Shown here piece by piece: positions 1 through 8,207 of a stretch of 64,000 nt of DNA. Positions within the stretch are counted from its first letter, which is position 1, and each line of letters starts with the position of its first letter. A program made the position numbers and the translations under genes. Source of the stretch: Cryobacterium algoritolerans (GTDB lineage: Bacteria > Actinomycetota > Actinomycetes > Actinomycetales > Microbacteriaceae); contig NZ_SOFP01000046.1 in the NCBI RefSeq assembly GCF_004402785.1, forward strand, positions 186,001 through 250,000, read 5' to 3'. Under the pieces are notes generated by a model. The model made no database searches. It was not told the DNA's origin and saw nothing but the letters and a program-made list of their open reading frames with translations.

Positions 1-168
1 ATGCGAGGCATCGTGGGCGTTGGCGTGCAGGTCGATGGCGCGGGTCTTGATTTGCCCCGGGTTCGCGACGGCGTCCCGGAGCGCGTCGAGCATGCCGGAG
101 TTATCCATGCCGCCGGTGGCTCTGGTGGCTCTGGTGGCTCTGGTGGCGCCACGCACGATGCCGGTCAT
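1..168 (-). CDS. FAD-binding/Fe-S D-lactate dehydrogenase family protein, N-terminal 56 codons only
   Basis: Partial gene that runs off the left edge. Its ATG at 168 overlaps the TAA stop of the lactate permease gene (TAATG), so the two are probably translationally coupled. A second in-frame ATG at 108 is an alternative start and gives a more usual N-terminus. The residues after it (ALRDAVANPG, then KTRAIDLHAN and AHDASH) match the opening of long FAD-binding and Fe-S-binding oxidases of the GlcD/Dld type, which oxidise D-lactate or glycolate at the membrane. The first 20 codons include three consecutive Ala-Thr-Arg units from a 9-bp repeat, which favours the later start. Function is inferred from this short stretch plus the permease and LldR-type regulator beside it. 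Confidence 0.6.
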   Translation of the reverse strand, partial: MTGIVRGATRATRATRATGGMDNSGMLDALRDAVANPGQIKTRAIDLHANAHDASH

Positions 169-1898
169 TACGGCAACATCCAGCTGAGAACCGGGGTGGA
201 CTGCAGCACGATCAGCACGGCGATCAGCACGAGCAGGCCCAGGCTCCAGCCAATGAGCTTTCGGAAAAGGGTGCTCTCCGCGCCCTCCAGCCCGACGGCG
301 GCAGCGGCCACCGCCAGGTTCTGCAGCGCGAGCATCTTGCCCAGCACTCCGGCCGACGAGTTGGCGGCGGCCATCAGCACCGGCGAAAGGCCGGTCGAGT
401 TGGCGGCGGTGACCTGCAGTTGCCCGAAAAGCGCGTTGGACGAGGTGTCGGAGCCGGTGAGGGCCACGCCGATCCAGCCGATCAGCGGCGAGATCACGGC
501 GAAGAACGCCCCGGTGGAAGCGAGGAAGGCGCCGAGAGAGGCGGTCTGGCCGGACAGGTTCATCACGAATGAGAGGGCCAGCACGGCCGTGACGGTGACG
601 ATGGTCCAGCGCAGCTGGACGAGGGTGTCCCGGTAGATCTTCAGTCCCTGGCGTAGCGAGACCTTGTAGAGCGCCATCGTGATCAGGCCGGAGAAGAGCA
701 ACAGGGTTCCGGTGGCTTTGAGGTGGTCGAGCTTGAACGTCGTGGCCGGAACCGGGTCGCCGGCCGCGTTGGTGACTTCCAGCCCGGGCCAGGCGAAGGT
801 GACGCTGCCCACGACGCCGAGCCAGGCCTTGACGGCCGGGATCTGCGCGATCGAGAAGATGCCCATGATGATCAGGTACGGGGCGATGGCCTTCCAGACC
901 TGGCGGGGTTCCGGGCGGGTGTTGTCGGACAGGTCAGGGGTCCCGCCGGAGCGCCGCGCAGTCTTGATCGCGGTCGTGGGGGTGCTGCGCAGCGCGTCGA
1001 CCGGGCGAGCCTGGGCCAGCAGGGTCCGCTGCTCGGTCTCGGGCGCGGCGACCAAGTCGACATCGTCGTTGTGTCCCATGGCTTCGGCCGGCTGCCAGAA
1101 TCGCAGCATGACGAGGACCGCAACGACGGTTGCGACGGCGGCCACAACATCCGTCAGTTCAACGGCGAAGAAGTTTGCGGTGACGAACTGGGCCAGTCCG
1201 AAGACGAAGCCGGCCACCAGGGCCAGCGGCCAGGTCTGCTTCAGTCCGCGCTTTCCGTCAACGATGAAGACGAGGATCAGGGGCACCAGCACTGCGATGA
1301 AAGGGGTCTGGCGCCCGGCCATCGAGGCGAGTTCCTGAATCGGCAGGCCCGTGACACCGTTGAGCGCGATGATCGGGGCGGCCATGGCGCCGAACGCCAC
1401 CGGGGCCGTGTTCGCCAGCAGGGACACCAAGGCGGACTTGAGCGGCTTCATGCCCGCGGCCATCAGCATCGCGGCGGAAATGGCCACGGGGGCGCCGAAA
1501 CCGGCCAGGGACTCCAGCAGCGCGCCGAAGCAGAAGGCAATCAGGATCGAGAGGATCCGGAGGTCGTTGGAGATGGAGCGGATGGTGCGGCCGAGAACCT
1601 CGAACCAGGGCGTCGCGACCGTGAGCTTATAGATCCAGAGTGCGTTGACCAGGATCCATAGGATCGGAAATAGGCCGTAGAAGGCACCGGCGGCCGTTGC
1701 GCTCAGCGCCTGGCCCACGGGCATCTGCCAACCGACTACGGCCAGTGTGACCGAGAGCAGGAGGCTGGCCAGCGCCGCCTTATGTGCCTTGACCCGGAAT
1801 ACGCCGAGCAGAACGAAGAGAAGGATGAGGGGTAGTGCGGCGAATATTGCCGACCAGACGAGGGATCCAAAGATCGGGTCGAGGGGCTGCTGAAACAT
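168..1898 (-). CDS. lldP: L-lactate permease (LldP family)
   Basis: 576-residue polytopic membrane protein, close to the usual length of LldP/GlcA carriers that import L-lactate, D-lactate or glycolate with protons. Many hydrophobic helices run along its length. The family-typical segment FGALLESLAGFGAPVAIS lies near residue 125-145, and a charged non-conserved loop at about residues 270-330 separates the two halves. The ATG at 1898 follows a purine-rich GTGGAGAG Shine-Dalgarno. It is read away from the divergent GntR regulator and into the D-lactate dehydrogenase gene, so the three make a lactate-use locus. Operator-like sites lie 49-101 bp upstream of the start. Confidence 0.93.
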   Translation of the reverse strand: MFQQPLDPIFGSLVWSAIFAALPLILLFVLLGVFRVKAHKAALASLLLSVTLAVVGWQMPVGQALSATAAGAFYGLFPILWILVNALWIYKLTVATPWFEVLGRTIRSISNDLRILSILIAFCFGALLESLAGFGAPVAISAAMLMAAGMKPLKSALVSLLANTAPVAFGAMAAPIIALNGVTGLPIQELASMAGRQTPFIAVLVPLILVFIVDGKRGLKQTWPLALVAGFVFGLAQFVTANFFAVELTDVVAAVATVVAVLVMLRFWQPAEAMGHNDDVDLVAAPETEQRTLLAQARPVDALRSTPTTAIKTARRSGGTPDLSDNTRPEPRQVWKAIAPYLIIMGIFSIAQIPAVKAWLGVVGSVTFAWPGLEVTNAAGDPVPATTFKLDHLKATGTLLLFSGLITMALYKVSLRQGLKIYRDTLVQLRWTIVTVTAVLALSFVMNLSGQTASLGAFLASTGAFFAVISPLIGWIGVALTGSDTSSNALFGQLQVTAANSTGLSPVLMAAANSSAGVLGKMLALQNLAVAAAAVGLEGAESTLFRKLIGWSLGLLVLIAVLIVLQSTPVLSWMLP

Positions 1899-1946
1899 TT
1901 GCTCTCCACACTGAGGTCAAGGTCACCGCGTTGTGACGTTCCAAAA

Positions 1947-1999
1947 GTGTCTAACAAGTGTGCACGCTTGTCAATGACTAGTGCCGATTTGTCTGACAA
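1947..1999. promoter_or_regulatory. LldR-type (GntR/FCD) operator sites in the lldP-lldR divergent promoter
   Basis: TTGTCTGACAA at 1989-1999 is a perfect 11-bp palindrome around a central base and fits TNGTNNNACNA, the half-site pattern described for actinobacterial LldR. GTGTCTAACAA at 1947-1957 fits it with one mismatch. Between them, 1952-1973 is a 22-bp palindrome centred on GTGCAC with two mismatched pairs. The cluster lies between the divergent permease and regulator genes, so control of both by the regulator is likely. Binding is inferred. Confidence 0.55.
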
Positions 2000-2000
2000 G

Positions 2001-2729
2001 ATGGGGGAATATGAGTTGAAGAGTGTGAGGCACAATGTGGCATTCCGTGTAGCGGCAACCTCGATCGTCGATGCAATCGCCGATGACCTCCGCGCGCGCC
2101 TGTTCGTCGGGGAGCTGGCCGGCGGCATGGCGCTGACCGAGACCGACATGGCCGCGTCCTACGATGTGGCGCGCCCGACTGCCAAGGCCGCGATCGAGAA
2201 ACTCGTCGCCGAGGGGCTGCTCGTGCGCGGCGTGCACAAGACCGCACGGGTGGCCGCTCTCGGCCCAGAGTCCGTGCGTGACATCTATCTGGCCCGTGCC
2301 TACCTCGAGAGCGAGGTTCTCCGGCGGCTGGCGGCGACCCGCACCGTCCCGGCCGGCGCGGCACAGGCGAACCAGGACATCGCGGCCGTGGGTGACGGGT
2401 CGGCCCTGGCCGTGGTCGAGCCGGACATGCGCTTCCATACCAGCCTCATCGACGCCGTCGGAAATGAGCGCGTCAGCAAGATGTACCGGTCCCTGGTCAG
2501 CGAGGTGCGTTTGTGCATGACGCGGGTGCAGTCGCTGAACCTGCTCGACACCGCGCTCATTCAGGCCGAACACGAGAAGATCCTTGAGCTGATCGGCGCC
2601 GGCGAGGGGGAGGCCGCGGCGGCCCTCCTCGATGTTCACCTCGGGCGAGCGCGGGAGCGCCTGGTCGCGGCCCTCGGAGGCCGGCCCGGCCCGGCGGCCG
2701 AGCTGCCGTCCGACCTGCTGCCCAGCTAG
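2001..2729 (+). CDS. lldR: GntR family transcriptional regulator, FCD domain (LldR-like)
   Basis: About 242 residues with an N-terminal winged helix-turn-helix (roughly 17-90, including TDMAASYDVARPTAKAAIEK) and a C-terminal all-helical FCD ligand domain. The Asp and His residues that bind the metal in this family are visible: EPDMRFH, AEHEKIL and DVHLGRARERL. These regulators usually sense lactate or another small carboxylate and release DNA. The start is uncertain. ATG 1974 overlaps the palindromes, ATG 2001 follows them directly, and GTG 2025 is possible; 2001 is chosen because an operator normally lies outside the coding region. Divergent from the lactate permease, which supports a lactate-sensing role. 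Confidence 0.85.
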   Translation: MGEYELKSVRHNVAFRVAATSIVDAIADDLRARLFVGELAGGMALTETDMAASYDVARPTAKAAIEKLVAEGLLVRGVHKTARVAALGPESVRDIYLARAYLESEVLRRLAATRTVPAGAAQANQDIAAVGDGSALAVVEPDMRFHTSLIDAVGNERVSKMYRSLVSEVRLCMTRVQSLNLLDTALIQAEHEKILELIGAGEGEAAAALLDVHLGRARERLVAALGGRPGPAAELPSDLLPS

Positions 2730-2751
2730 CCCTGACACGCTAGGAGTCGAA

Positions 2752-3309
2752 ATGAAATCCTTCCTCGCACCGACGACCAGGGCTGCGCTGGCCAGGCTGG
2801 CCGAGCACGACGAGAACAGCGAGTCGCCGCCGATCGAGCGGCTGCGTGCTATCCGGGCGCTGCTCCTCGCTCTGGAAACCGACCCGGCAACCCTCGCCGG
2901 CGTACGGGCGGCGCTCGAGCAGGGCGCGAGCTGGAAGCAGATCGCCGACGCCGCCGGGCTGAAGCCCGCTGCCGCCAAGTGGCGCTGGCACGGGACCGAC
3001 ATTGAGATCGAGGCCAGGCAGGATGCCGGGCGCAAACGCTCCCTACGCCCGAGCAACGTTCCCACCGACCTTCCCGGCCTGTCCGTGGCCGAGGCGGCCG
3101 CCAAACTCGGCATCACCCCACAGGCCGTGTACCTCCAGGTGAGCCGCGGCCGGCTGTATGGCCGAACCGTGGAGCTCCCCGATGGCCGCAGCTATAAGCG
3201 TGTGTTCCCCGAAGGCTATGTGCCGCCCCGGCTTGACCCCGATCAGGCTGCGGCACACAATAGTGCGACGGATACCCGAGCGACAGACGACGGAGTGAGA
3301 CATGACTAA
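2752..3309 (+). CDS. Putative DNA-binding protein with two helix-turn-helix-like segments
   Basis: 185 residues from ATG 2752, preceded by AGGAG at good spacing. I do not recognise the family. Two segments look like helix-turn-helix motifs: WKQIADAAGLKPAAAKWRW near residues 65-83, and LSVAEAAAKLGITPQAVYLQ near residues 110-130. The second resembles excisionase/MerR-type domains, with a following wing (RGRLYGRTVELPDGRSYKR). The C-terminus is polar and looks disordered. The stop codon overlaps the start of the next gene by 8 bp, so the two are probably cotranscribed and coupled. It follows the GntR gene by 22 bp and could be read with it. No function is assigned. Confidence 0.7.
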   Translation: MKSFLAPTTRAALARLAEHDENSESPPIERLRAIRALLLALETDPATLAGVRAALEQGASWKQIADAAGLKPAAAKWRWHGTDIEIEARQDAGRKRSLRPSNVPTDLPGLSVAEAAAKLGITPQAVYLQVSRGRLYGRTVELPDGRSYKRVFPEGYVPPRLDPDQAAAHNSATDTRATDDGVRHD

Positions 3310-3877
3310 TTTGCCCCCAGCCACGCCCACACGAATGATGCCGGTGGCCGATACGGACGTGTACGCGCGCACAGTACCGATCGATCGGCCGGCCACGGAG
3401 CAGCAGCCAATGCCGCTCGCACAGCCCGCCGCCGCGCCCCGTCAGTCTGCAGAGTCGGTCCCTACCGGAGCCCCGGCCTCCAGCCAGGCCTCCGACCGCC
3501 CCGCTGCCCCGCCGCGCACCGCGCTCGTCGTGCTGGCCGGGATCGGCGCCCTCGCACTGGATTTCATCGTCATGATCCTGGTCGGCGTCTCGAGCGAGAG
3601 TATCAACGCACTCGCCGTGCTCTCGACCCCCATCGCCTCGATGGTCGCCGCGTACTACGGCATCACGCTGAGCATCCAGCAGGTGCGGAACGAACGCGCC
3701 GAGAAGGAGAAGGCCATCGGGCGCGCGGACGCCGCCGACGCGAGCAGCCGTGAAACCGAGGTCTGGTCTGCACAGATGGAGTCCGGGCTCCGGGTGGCTA
3801 TGGCCAAGCTCGCCGCCGCCGGCGTCGGCACCGACGAGGTCACGAAGGCGGCGGGCACCCCGGACGGCTTCTTCTGA
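3302..3877 (+). CDS. Small membrane protein of unknown function with a Pro/Ala-rich N-terminus
   Basis: 191 residues overlapping the HTH gene by 8 bp. Residues 1-75 are low-complexity and rich in Pro, Ala and Gln, without a signal peptide. Two hydrophobic segments follow, about residues 77-100 (ALVVLAGIGALALDFIVMI) and 105-125 (a helix ending near YYGITLSIQQ). After them comes a charged, probably helical or coiled-coil stretch (RNERAEKEKAIGRADAADAS) and a C-terminal amphipathic part. The shape suggests a two-pass inner-membrane protein with cytoplasmic ends. No family was recognised. Coupling to a DNA-binding partner hints at a membrane-tethered regulatory pair, which is inference only. Confidence 0.7.
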   Translation: MTNLPPATPTRMMPVADTDVYARTVPIDRPATEQQPMPLAQPAAAPRQSAESVPTGAPASSQASDRPAAPPRTALVVLAGIGALALDFIVMILVGVSSESINALAVLSTPIASMVAAYYGITLSIQQVRNERAEKEKAIGRADAADASSRETEVWSAQMESGLRVAMAKLAAAGVGTDEVTKAAGTPDGFF

Positions 3878-3935
3878 TCGACCGCGGACGCCGTTCTCCG
3901 CCGCTCCGCCGCTCCGTTTAACCACTCCGTGTCAC

Positions 3936-3996
3936 CGCGAGAGTGCACTTTTCGCCCCCATGCGCCTCCCGAAGGGGCCACAAGTGCACTCTCGCG
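3936..3996. terminator. Perfect 15-bp inverted repeat between convergent genes
   Basis: Arms at 3936-3950 (CGCGAGAGTGCACTT) and 3982-3996 (its exact reverse complement) enclose a 31-base loop. It lies between the converging membrane-protein gene and ltrA, where a bidirectional terminator would be expected. There is no clear T tract, so it may equally be a copy of a palindromic intergenic repeat. No second copy was seen in this window. Confidence 0.5.
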
Positions 3997-4021
3997 AGCA
4001 GGGAGTTGAACGGGGGCGAGG

Positions 4022-5254
4022 TCAGCCGGCGTCGTCGTCGGTTGTGCCGGCTCGGAGCCGCACGATGGTTTCGCTGCCGGCGACGAGCACCAGCACGGCA
4101 GTGCACAGGCCCGCGAGGGCAAGCGGCGATACAGACCCGGCGGCGGCGAACGCCAGCACCAACAGTGCGATCCCGGCGAGGTGTGAGGCCAAAACCTCCC
4201 GGGTGACGATCCAGCGGAACAGTTGGAGCCCGACGAGGTAGATGAAGGGGCCGCCGGCGATGACGACGGCCGTCGACAGGCGCATCGAATCGTACGGATG
4301 CGCGAGAATCTCCTTGTCGGCGACGCTGGCCAGCACGATGCCGGCGATGATGATCGCGTGCACGTAGGTGTAGGCGAGGCGAGCGATCCTGCCGGGCTCG
4401 GCCGAGGCGGCGATGGTGCGGCTTCCGGCCCGCTCGCCGTGGTCGAAGTACAGCCACCACATCGCCACGCCGCTGGTGAAGGCGAGGAGCAGACCCAGCA
4501 CGCCAGGAACCGACGCTTCCTGGTCGACAAACGCGAAACCGGTGACGAGGATGGATTCGCCCAGCGCGATGATCACGAACAGGGCGCTGCGCTCCGCGAT
4601 GTGCGGGCCGGAGAGATCCCAGTCGTCGAGGCCGGACCGGCCGAGCCCCGGCACCCGAAAGCCGATGCTCGCCGAGACGTACTCGACCAGGAGCCCGGCG
4701 ATCCACAGGGGCAGCCGGAACTCCAGCGGCAGCAGCGCGCCCACGATCCAGCAGACGCCTGCCACCGAGAGCCAGACCAGAATGCGCAGGAAATTCCAGT
4801 ACAACACCCGGTCGTGGCGTGCCAGGGCCAGCATCATGAAGACGGTGCGACCCAGTTGCAGCGCCACGTACGCGAGGGCGAAGACGAGGCCGCGGTCGCC
4901 GAACGACTCGCCGATCGACACGCTCAGGAGCAGGCCGACGACGGACAGCCCGATCACGACCAGGCGCACCGGCAACCGGGCCGGGTCGAGCACGTTCGTC
5001 ACCCAGGTCGTGTGCACCCACACCCACCACAACGCCAACACCAGAGTCGCGGACTCGAGCGCGCCGACCCAGGACTGGTTCTCGTAGAGGAAGCGCGATA
5101 GCTGGGTGAGGGCGAAGACGAAGACGAGGTCGAAGAACAGCTCGACGTAGGTGACCCTATCGGTGCGCGGATGGTCGGTGGGCCGGGCTAGATTGCGGTG
5201 GAGCGCCAGCGCGGGCATGGGTGGATGCGTCGCATCGTTCGGTCGGTGAATCAC
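4022..5254 (-). CDS. Low temperature requirement protein A (LtrA) family membrane protein
   Basis: 410 residues with about ten hydrophobic helices. It has the diagnostic N-terminal motif of the family, RVTYVELFFDLVFVFALTQL, near residues 33-52, followed by LWWVWVHTTW. LtrA-like proteins were named from a Listeria mutant unable to grow in the cold; their biochemical role is not settled. The GTG at 5254 gives the longest form, and ATG 5218 is an alternative that still keeps the motif. It diverges from the phenylacetate genes, with about 120 bp between, and is probably unrelated to them. Its length is usual for the family. Confidence 0.88.
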   Translation of the reverse strand: MIHRPNDATHPPMPALALHRNLARPTDHPRTDRVTYVELFFDLVFVFALTQLSRFLYENQSWVGALESATLVLALWWVWVHTTWVTNVLDPARLPVRLVVIGLSVVGLLLSVSIGESFGDRGLVFALAYVALQLGRTVFMMLALARHDRVLYWNFLRILVWLSVAGVCWIVGALLPLEFRLPLWIAGLLVEYVSASIGFRVPGLGRSGLDDWDLSGPHIAERSALFVIIALGESILVTGFAFVDQEASVPGVLGLLLAFTSGVAMWWLYFDHGERAGSRTIAASAEPGRIARLAYTYVHAIIIAGIVLASVADKEILAHPYDSMRLSTAVVIAGGPFIYLVGLQLFRWIVTREVLASHLAGIALLVLAFAAAGSVSPLALAGLCTAVLVLVAGSETIVRLRAGTTDDDAG

Positions 5255-5320
5255 GACCCCAGTCTGCCCGACCTGCCTGGCCGGAGAGTCGGTTGCCCCA
5301 TCCGTCGTTTCTGTGTCATT

Positions 5321-5342
5321 CTTTACGGAACGAACGGTCAGT
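5321..5342. promoter_or_regulatory. PaaR-like (TetR) operator, one good half-site
   Basis: CGAACGGTCAGT at 5331-5342 matches the right half of ACTNACCGNNCGNNCGGTNAGT, the PaaR motif I recall from Corynebacterium glutamicum, at every fixed base. The left half (CTTTACGGAA, 5321-5330) keeps only about half of them. It lies 32 bp ahead of the thiolase start, where a repressor of phenylacetate genes would act. No tetR gene is adjacent in the window. Confidence 0.4.
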
Positions 5343-5373
5343 AAGTAATACGGCGATCAAAGGTGATGAAGCC

Positions 5374-6558
<1,185 letters not shown>

Positions 6559-7305
6559 ATGCCCCGGGAATTCAGCACCCTGCTCGTCGAACGCCGCCCG
6601 GACCGGGTGCAGGTACAGCTGAACCGCCCCGACGTGCGCAACGCAATCGACCAGGCCATGGTCGACGAACTTCACTTGCTCTGCGGCGAGCTGGAACGCG
6701 GGCCGAGGATCCTGATCCTCTGCGGTTCCGCCGGGGTCTTCGCCTCCGGCGCCGACATCGCCCAGCTCAGGGAGCGGCGCCGCGACGACGCCCTGAAGGG
6801 CATCAACTCGGAACTGTTCGAGCGGATCGCCCGCCTGCCGATGCCGGTGATCGCCGCGATCGACGGTTGGGCGCTCGGCGGCGGGGCTGAACTCGCCTAC
6901 GCGGCCGACTTCCGGATCGCCTCCGAAACGGCCCGGCTCGGCAACCCGGAGACCGCGCTCGGCATCATCCCCGCAGCCGGGGCGCTCTGGCGACTGGCCG
7001 AGCTCGTCGGTGAACCCGTCGCGAAGGAGATCATCCTGGCCGGCCGCATCCTCACTGCCGAGGAGGCACTCGCCGTGCGACTGGTCACCGAGGTGCACCC
7101 CGCGGAGCTGCTCCTGGGCGCCGCCCACGCCCTCGCGGATCGGATTGCCGCCCAGGACCCCCTCGCCACCCAGTTCGCCAAGGAGGTCTTCCACGTGCCG
7201 CGCGCCCGGCATCCGCGCGCCGACAACGAGGCCCAGGCCGTCCTCTTCGAATCCGAGGAAAAATTCGCCCGAATGACCGCATTCCTGGAGAGGAAGAAAC
7301 GATGA
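6559..7305 (+). CDS. Enoyl-CoA hydratase/isomerase (PaaF/PaaG-like)
   Basis: 248 residues of the crotonase fold, starting directly after the thiolase stop. The oxyanion-hole region FASGADIAQL is near residue 70. ALGGGAELAYAADFRIA near 105-120 and GNPETALGIIPAAGALWRL near 132-150 carry the two Glu residues that define hydratase activity. In the paa pathway such enzymes hydrate 2,3-dehydroadipyl-CoA (PaaF) or isomerise the ring epoxide to the oxepin (PaaG). Only one such enzyme is present here, so which step it serves cannot be told. The stop overlaps the dehydrogenase start (ATGA), which indicates one transcript. Confidence 0.88.
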   Translation: MPREFSTLLVERRPDRVQVQLNRPDVRNAIDQAMVDELHLLCGELERGPRILILCGSAGVFASGADIAQLRERRRDDALKGINSELFERIARLPMPVIAAIDGWALGGGAELAYAADFRIASETARLGNPETALGIIPAAGALWRLAELVGEPVAKEIILAGRILTAEEALAVRLVTEVHPAELLLGAAHALADRIAAQDPLATQFAKEVFHVPRARHPRADNEAQAVLFESEEKFARMTAFLERKKR

Positions 7306-8207
7306 CGCTCGCCCCCGGCACCACGGCCCACCAGAACACCGAGGCGCCCGCCGTCGTTCCCAGCCAGGTCGGCGTTCTCGGCGGCGGACGGATGGGTGCG
7401 GGCATCGCCCACGCCTTCCTCGTCGCCGGTTCGCACGTCACCGTCGTCGAGCGCGATGCGGACGCGGCCGCCGCGGCACACGAGCGAGTGCTCGGTGCCG
7501 TCGACACCGCCCTCCGCCTCGGCGCGATCGAGGGCGCACGGTCCTCCTTCGCCGACCGGCTCAGCGTTGCCACGGACGCCTCGGCGTTCGCCGGAGCCGG
7601 GCTTGTCGTCGAGGCCGTGCCGGAGGTCGTGTCGCTGAAGTCGCAGGCGCTTCGCAGCGTGGAGGCTCATCTGGCCCCCGACGCCTGGCTGGCCTCGAAC
7701 ACCTCGTCGCTCTCGATCACCGACCTCGCCGGTGTGCTCGAACGCCCGGCCCGGTTCATCGGGCTGCACTTCTTCAACCCGGTTCCGGTCTCGACCCTGA
7801 TCGAGGTGGTGACGGGGGCGGCCACCAGCCCCGAACTCGTCGCCCTGGCCGCCGGCTGGGTCTCCGCCCTCGGCAAGACGCCGATCCTGGTGCGCGACTC
7901 GCCCGGCTTCGCCAGTTCGCGGCTCGGCGTCGCGATCGCGCTCGAGGCCATCCGGATGGTCGAAGAGGGCGTCGCCAGCCCCGCCGACATCGACGCGGCC
8001 ATGGTGCTCGGCTACAAGCACCCGGTTGGCCCGCTCCGCACCACCGACCTGGTCGGACTCGACGTGCGCCTCGGCATCGCCGAGCACCTGCACTCCACCC
8101 TCGGCGAGAGGTTCGCTCCGCCGCAGCTGCTGCGCGACCTCGTCGCGCGCGGCGACCTCGGACGCAAGAGCGGCCGTGGATTCTTCGATTGGAAGGACGC
8201 ATCATGA
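7302..8207 (+). CDS. paaH: 3-hydroxyacyl-CoA dehydrogenase (PaaH-like)
   Basis: 301 residues: one NAD-binding Rossmann domain followed by one C-terminal dimerisation domain. It is the short form of the family (PaaC/PaaH homologues of E. coli are longer, with a duplicated C-terminal part). The dinucleotide motif GVLGGGRMGAGIAHAFLVAG is near residues 25-45. ASNTSSLSITDLA (around 130) and the catalytic His region GLHFFNPVPVSTLIEVV (around 150-167) are intact. It should oxidise 3-hydroxyadipyl-CoA with NAD+. It overlaps the upstream hydratase and the downstream paaZ by 4 bp each, the usual sign of tightly coupled genes. The first 25 residues are extra and variable. Confidence 0.88.
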   Translation: MTLAPGTTAHQNTEAPAVVPSQVGVLGGGRMGAGIAHAFLVAGSHVTVVERDADAAAAAHERVLGAVDTALRLGAIEGARSSFADRLSVATDASAFAGAGLVVEAVPEVVSLKSQALRSVEAHLAPDAWLASNTSSLSITDLAGVLERPARFIGLHFFNPVPVSTLIEVVTGAATSPELVALAAGWVSALGKTPILVRDSPGFASSRLGVAIALEAIRMVEEGVASPADIDAAMVLGYKHPVGPLRTTDLVGLDVRLGIAEHLHSTLGERFAPPQLLRDLVARGDLGRKSGRGFFDWKDAS

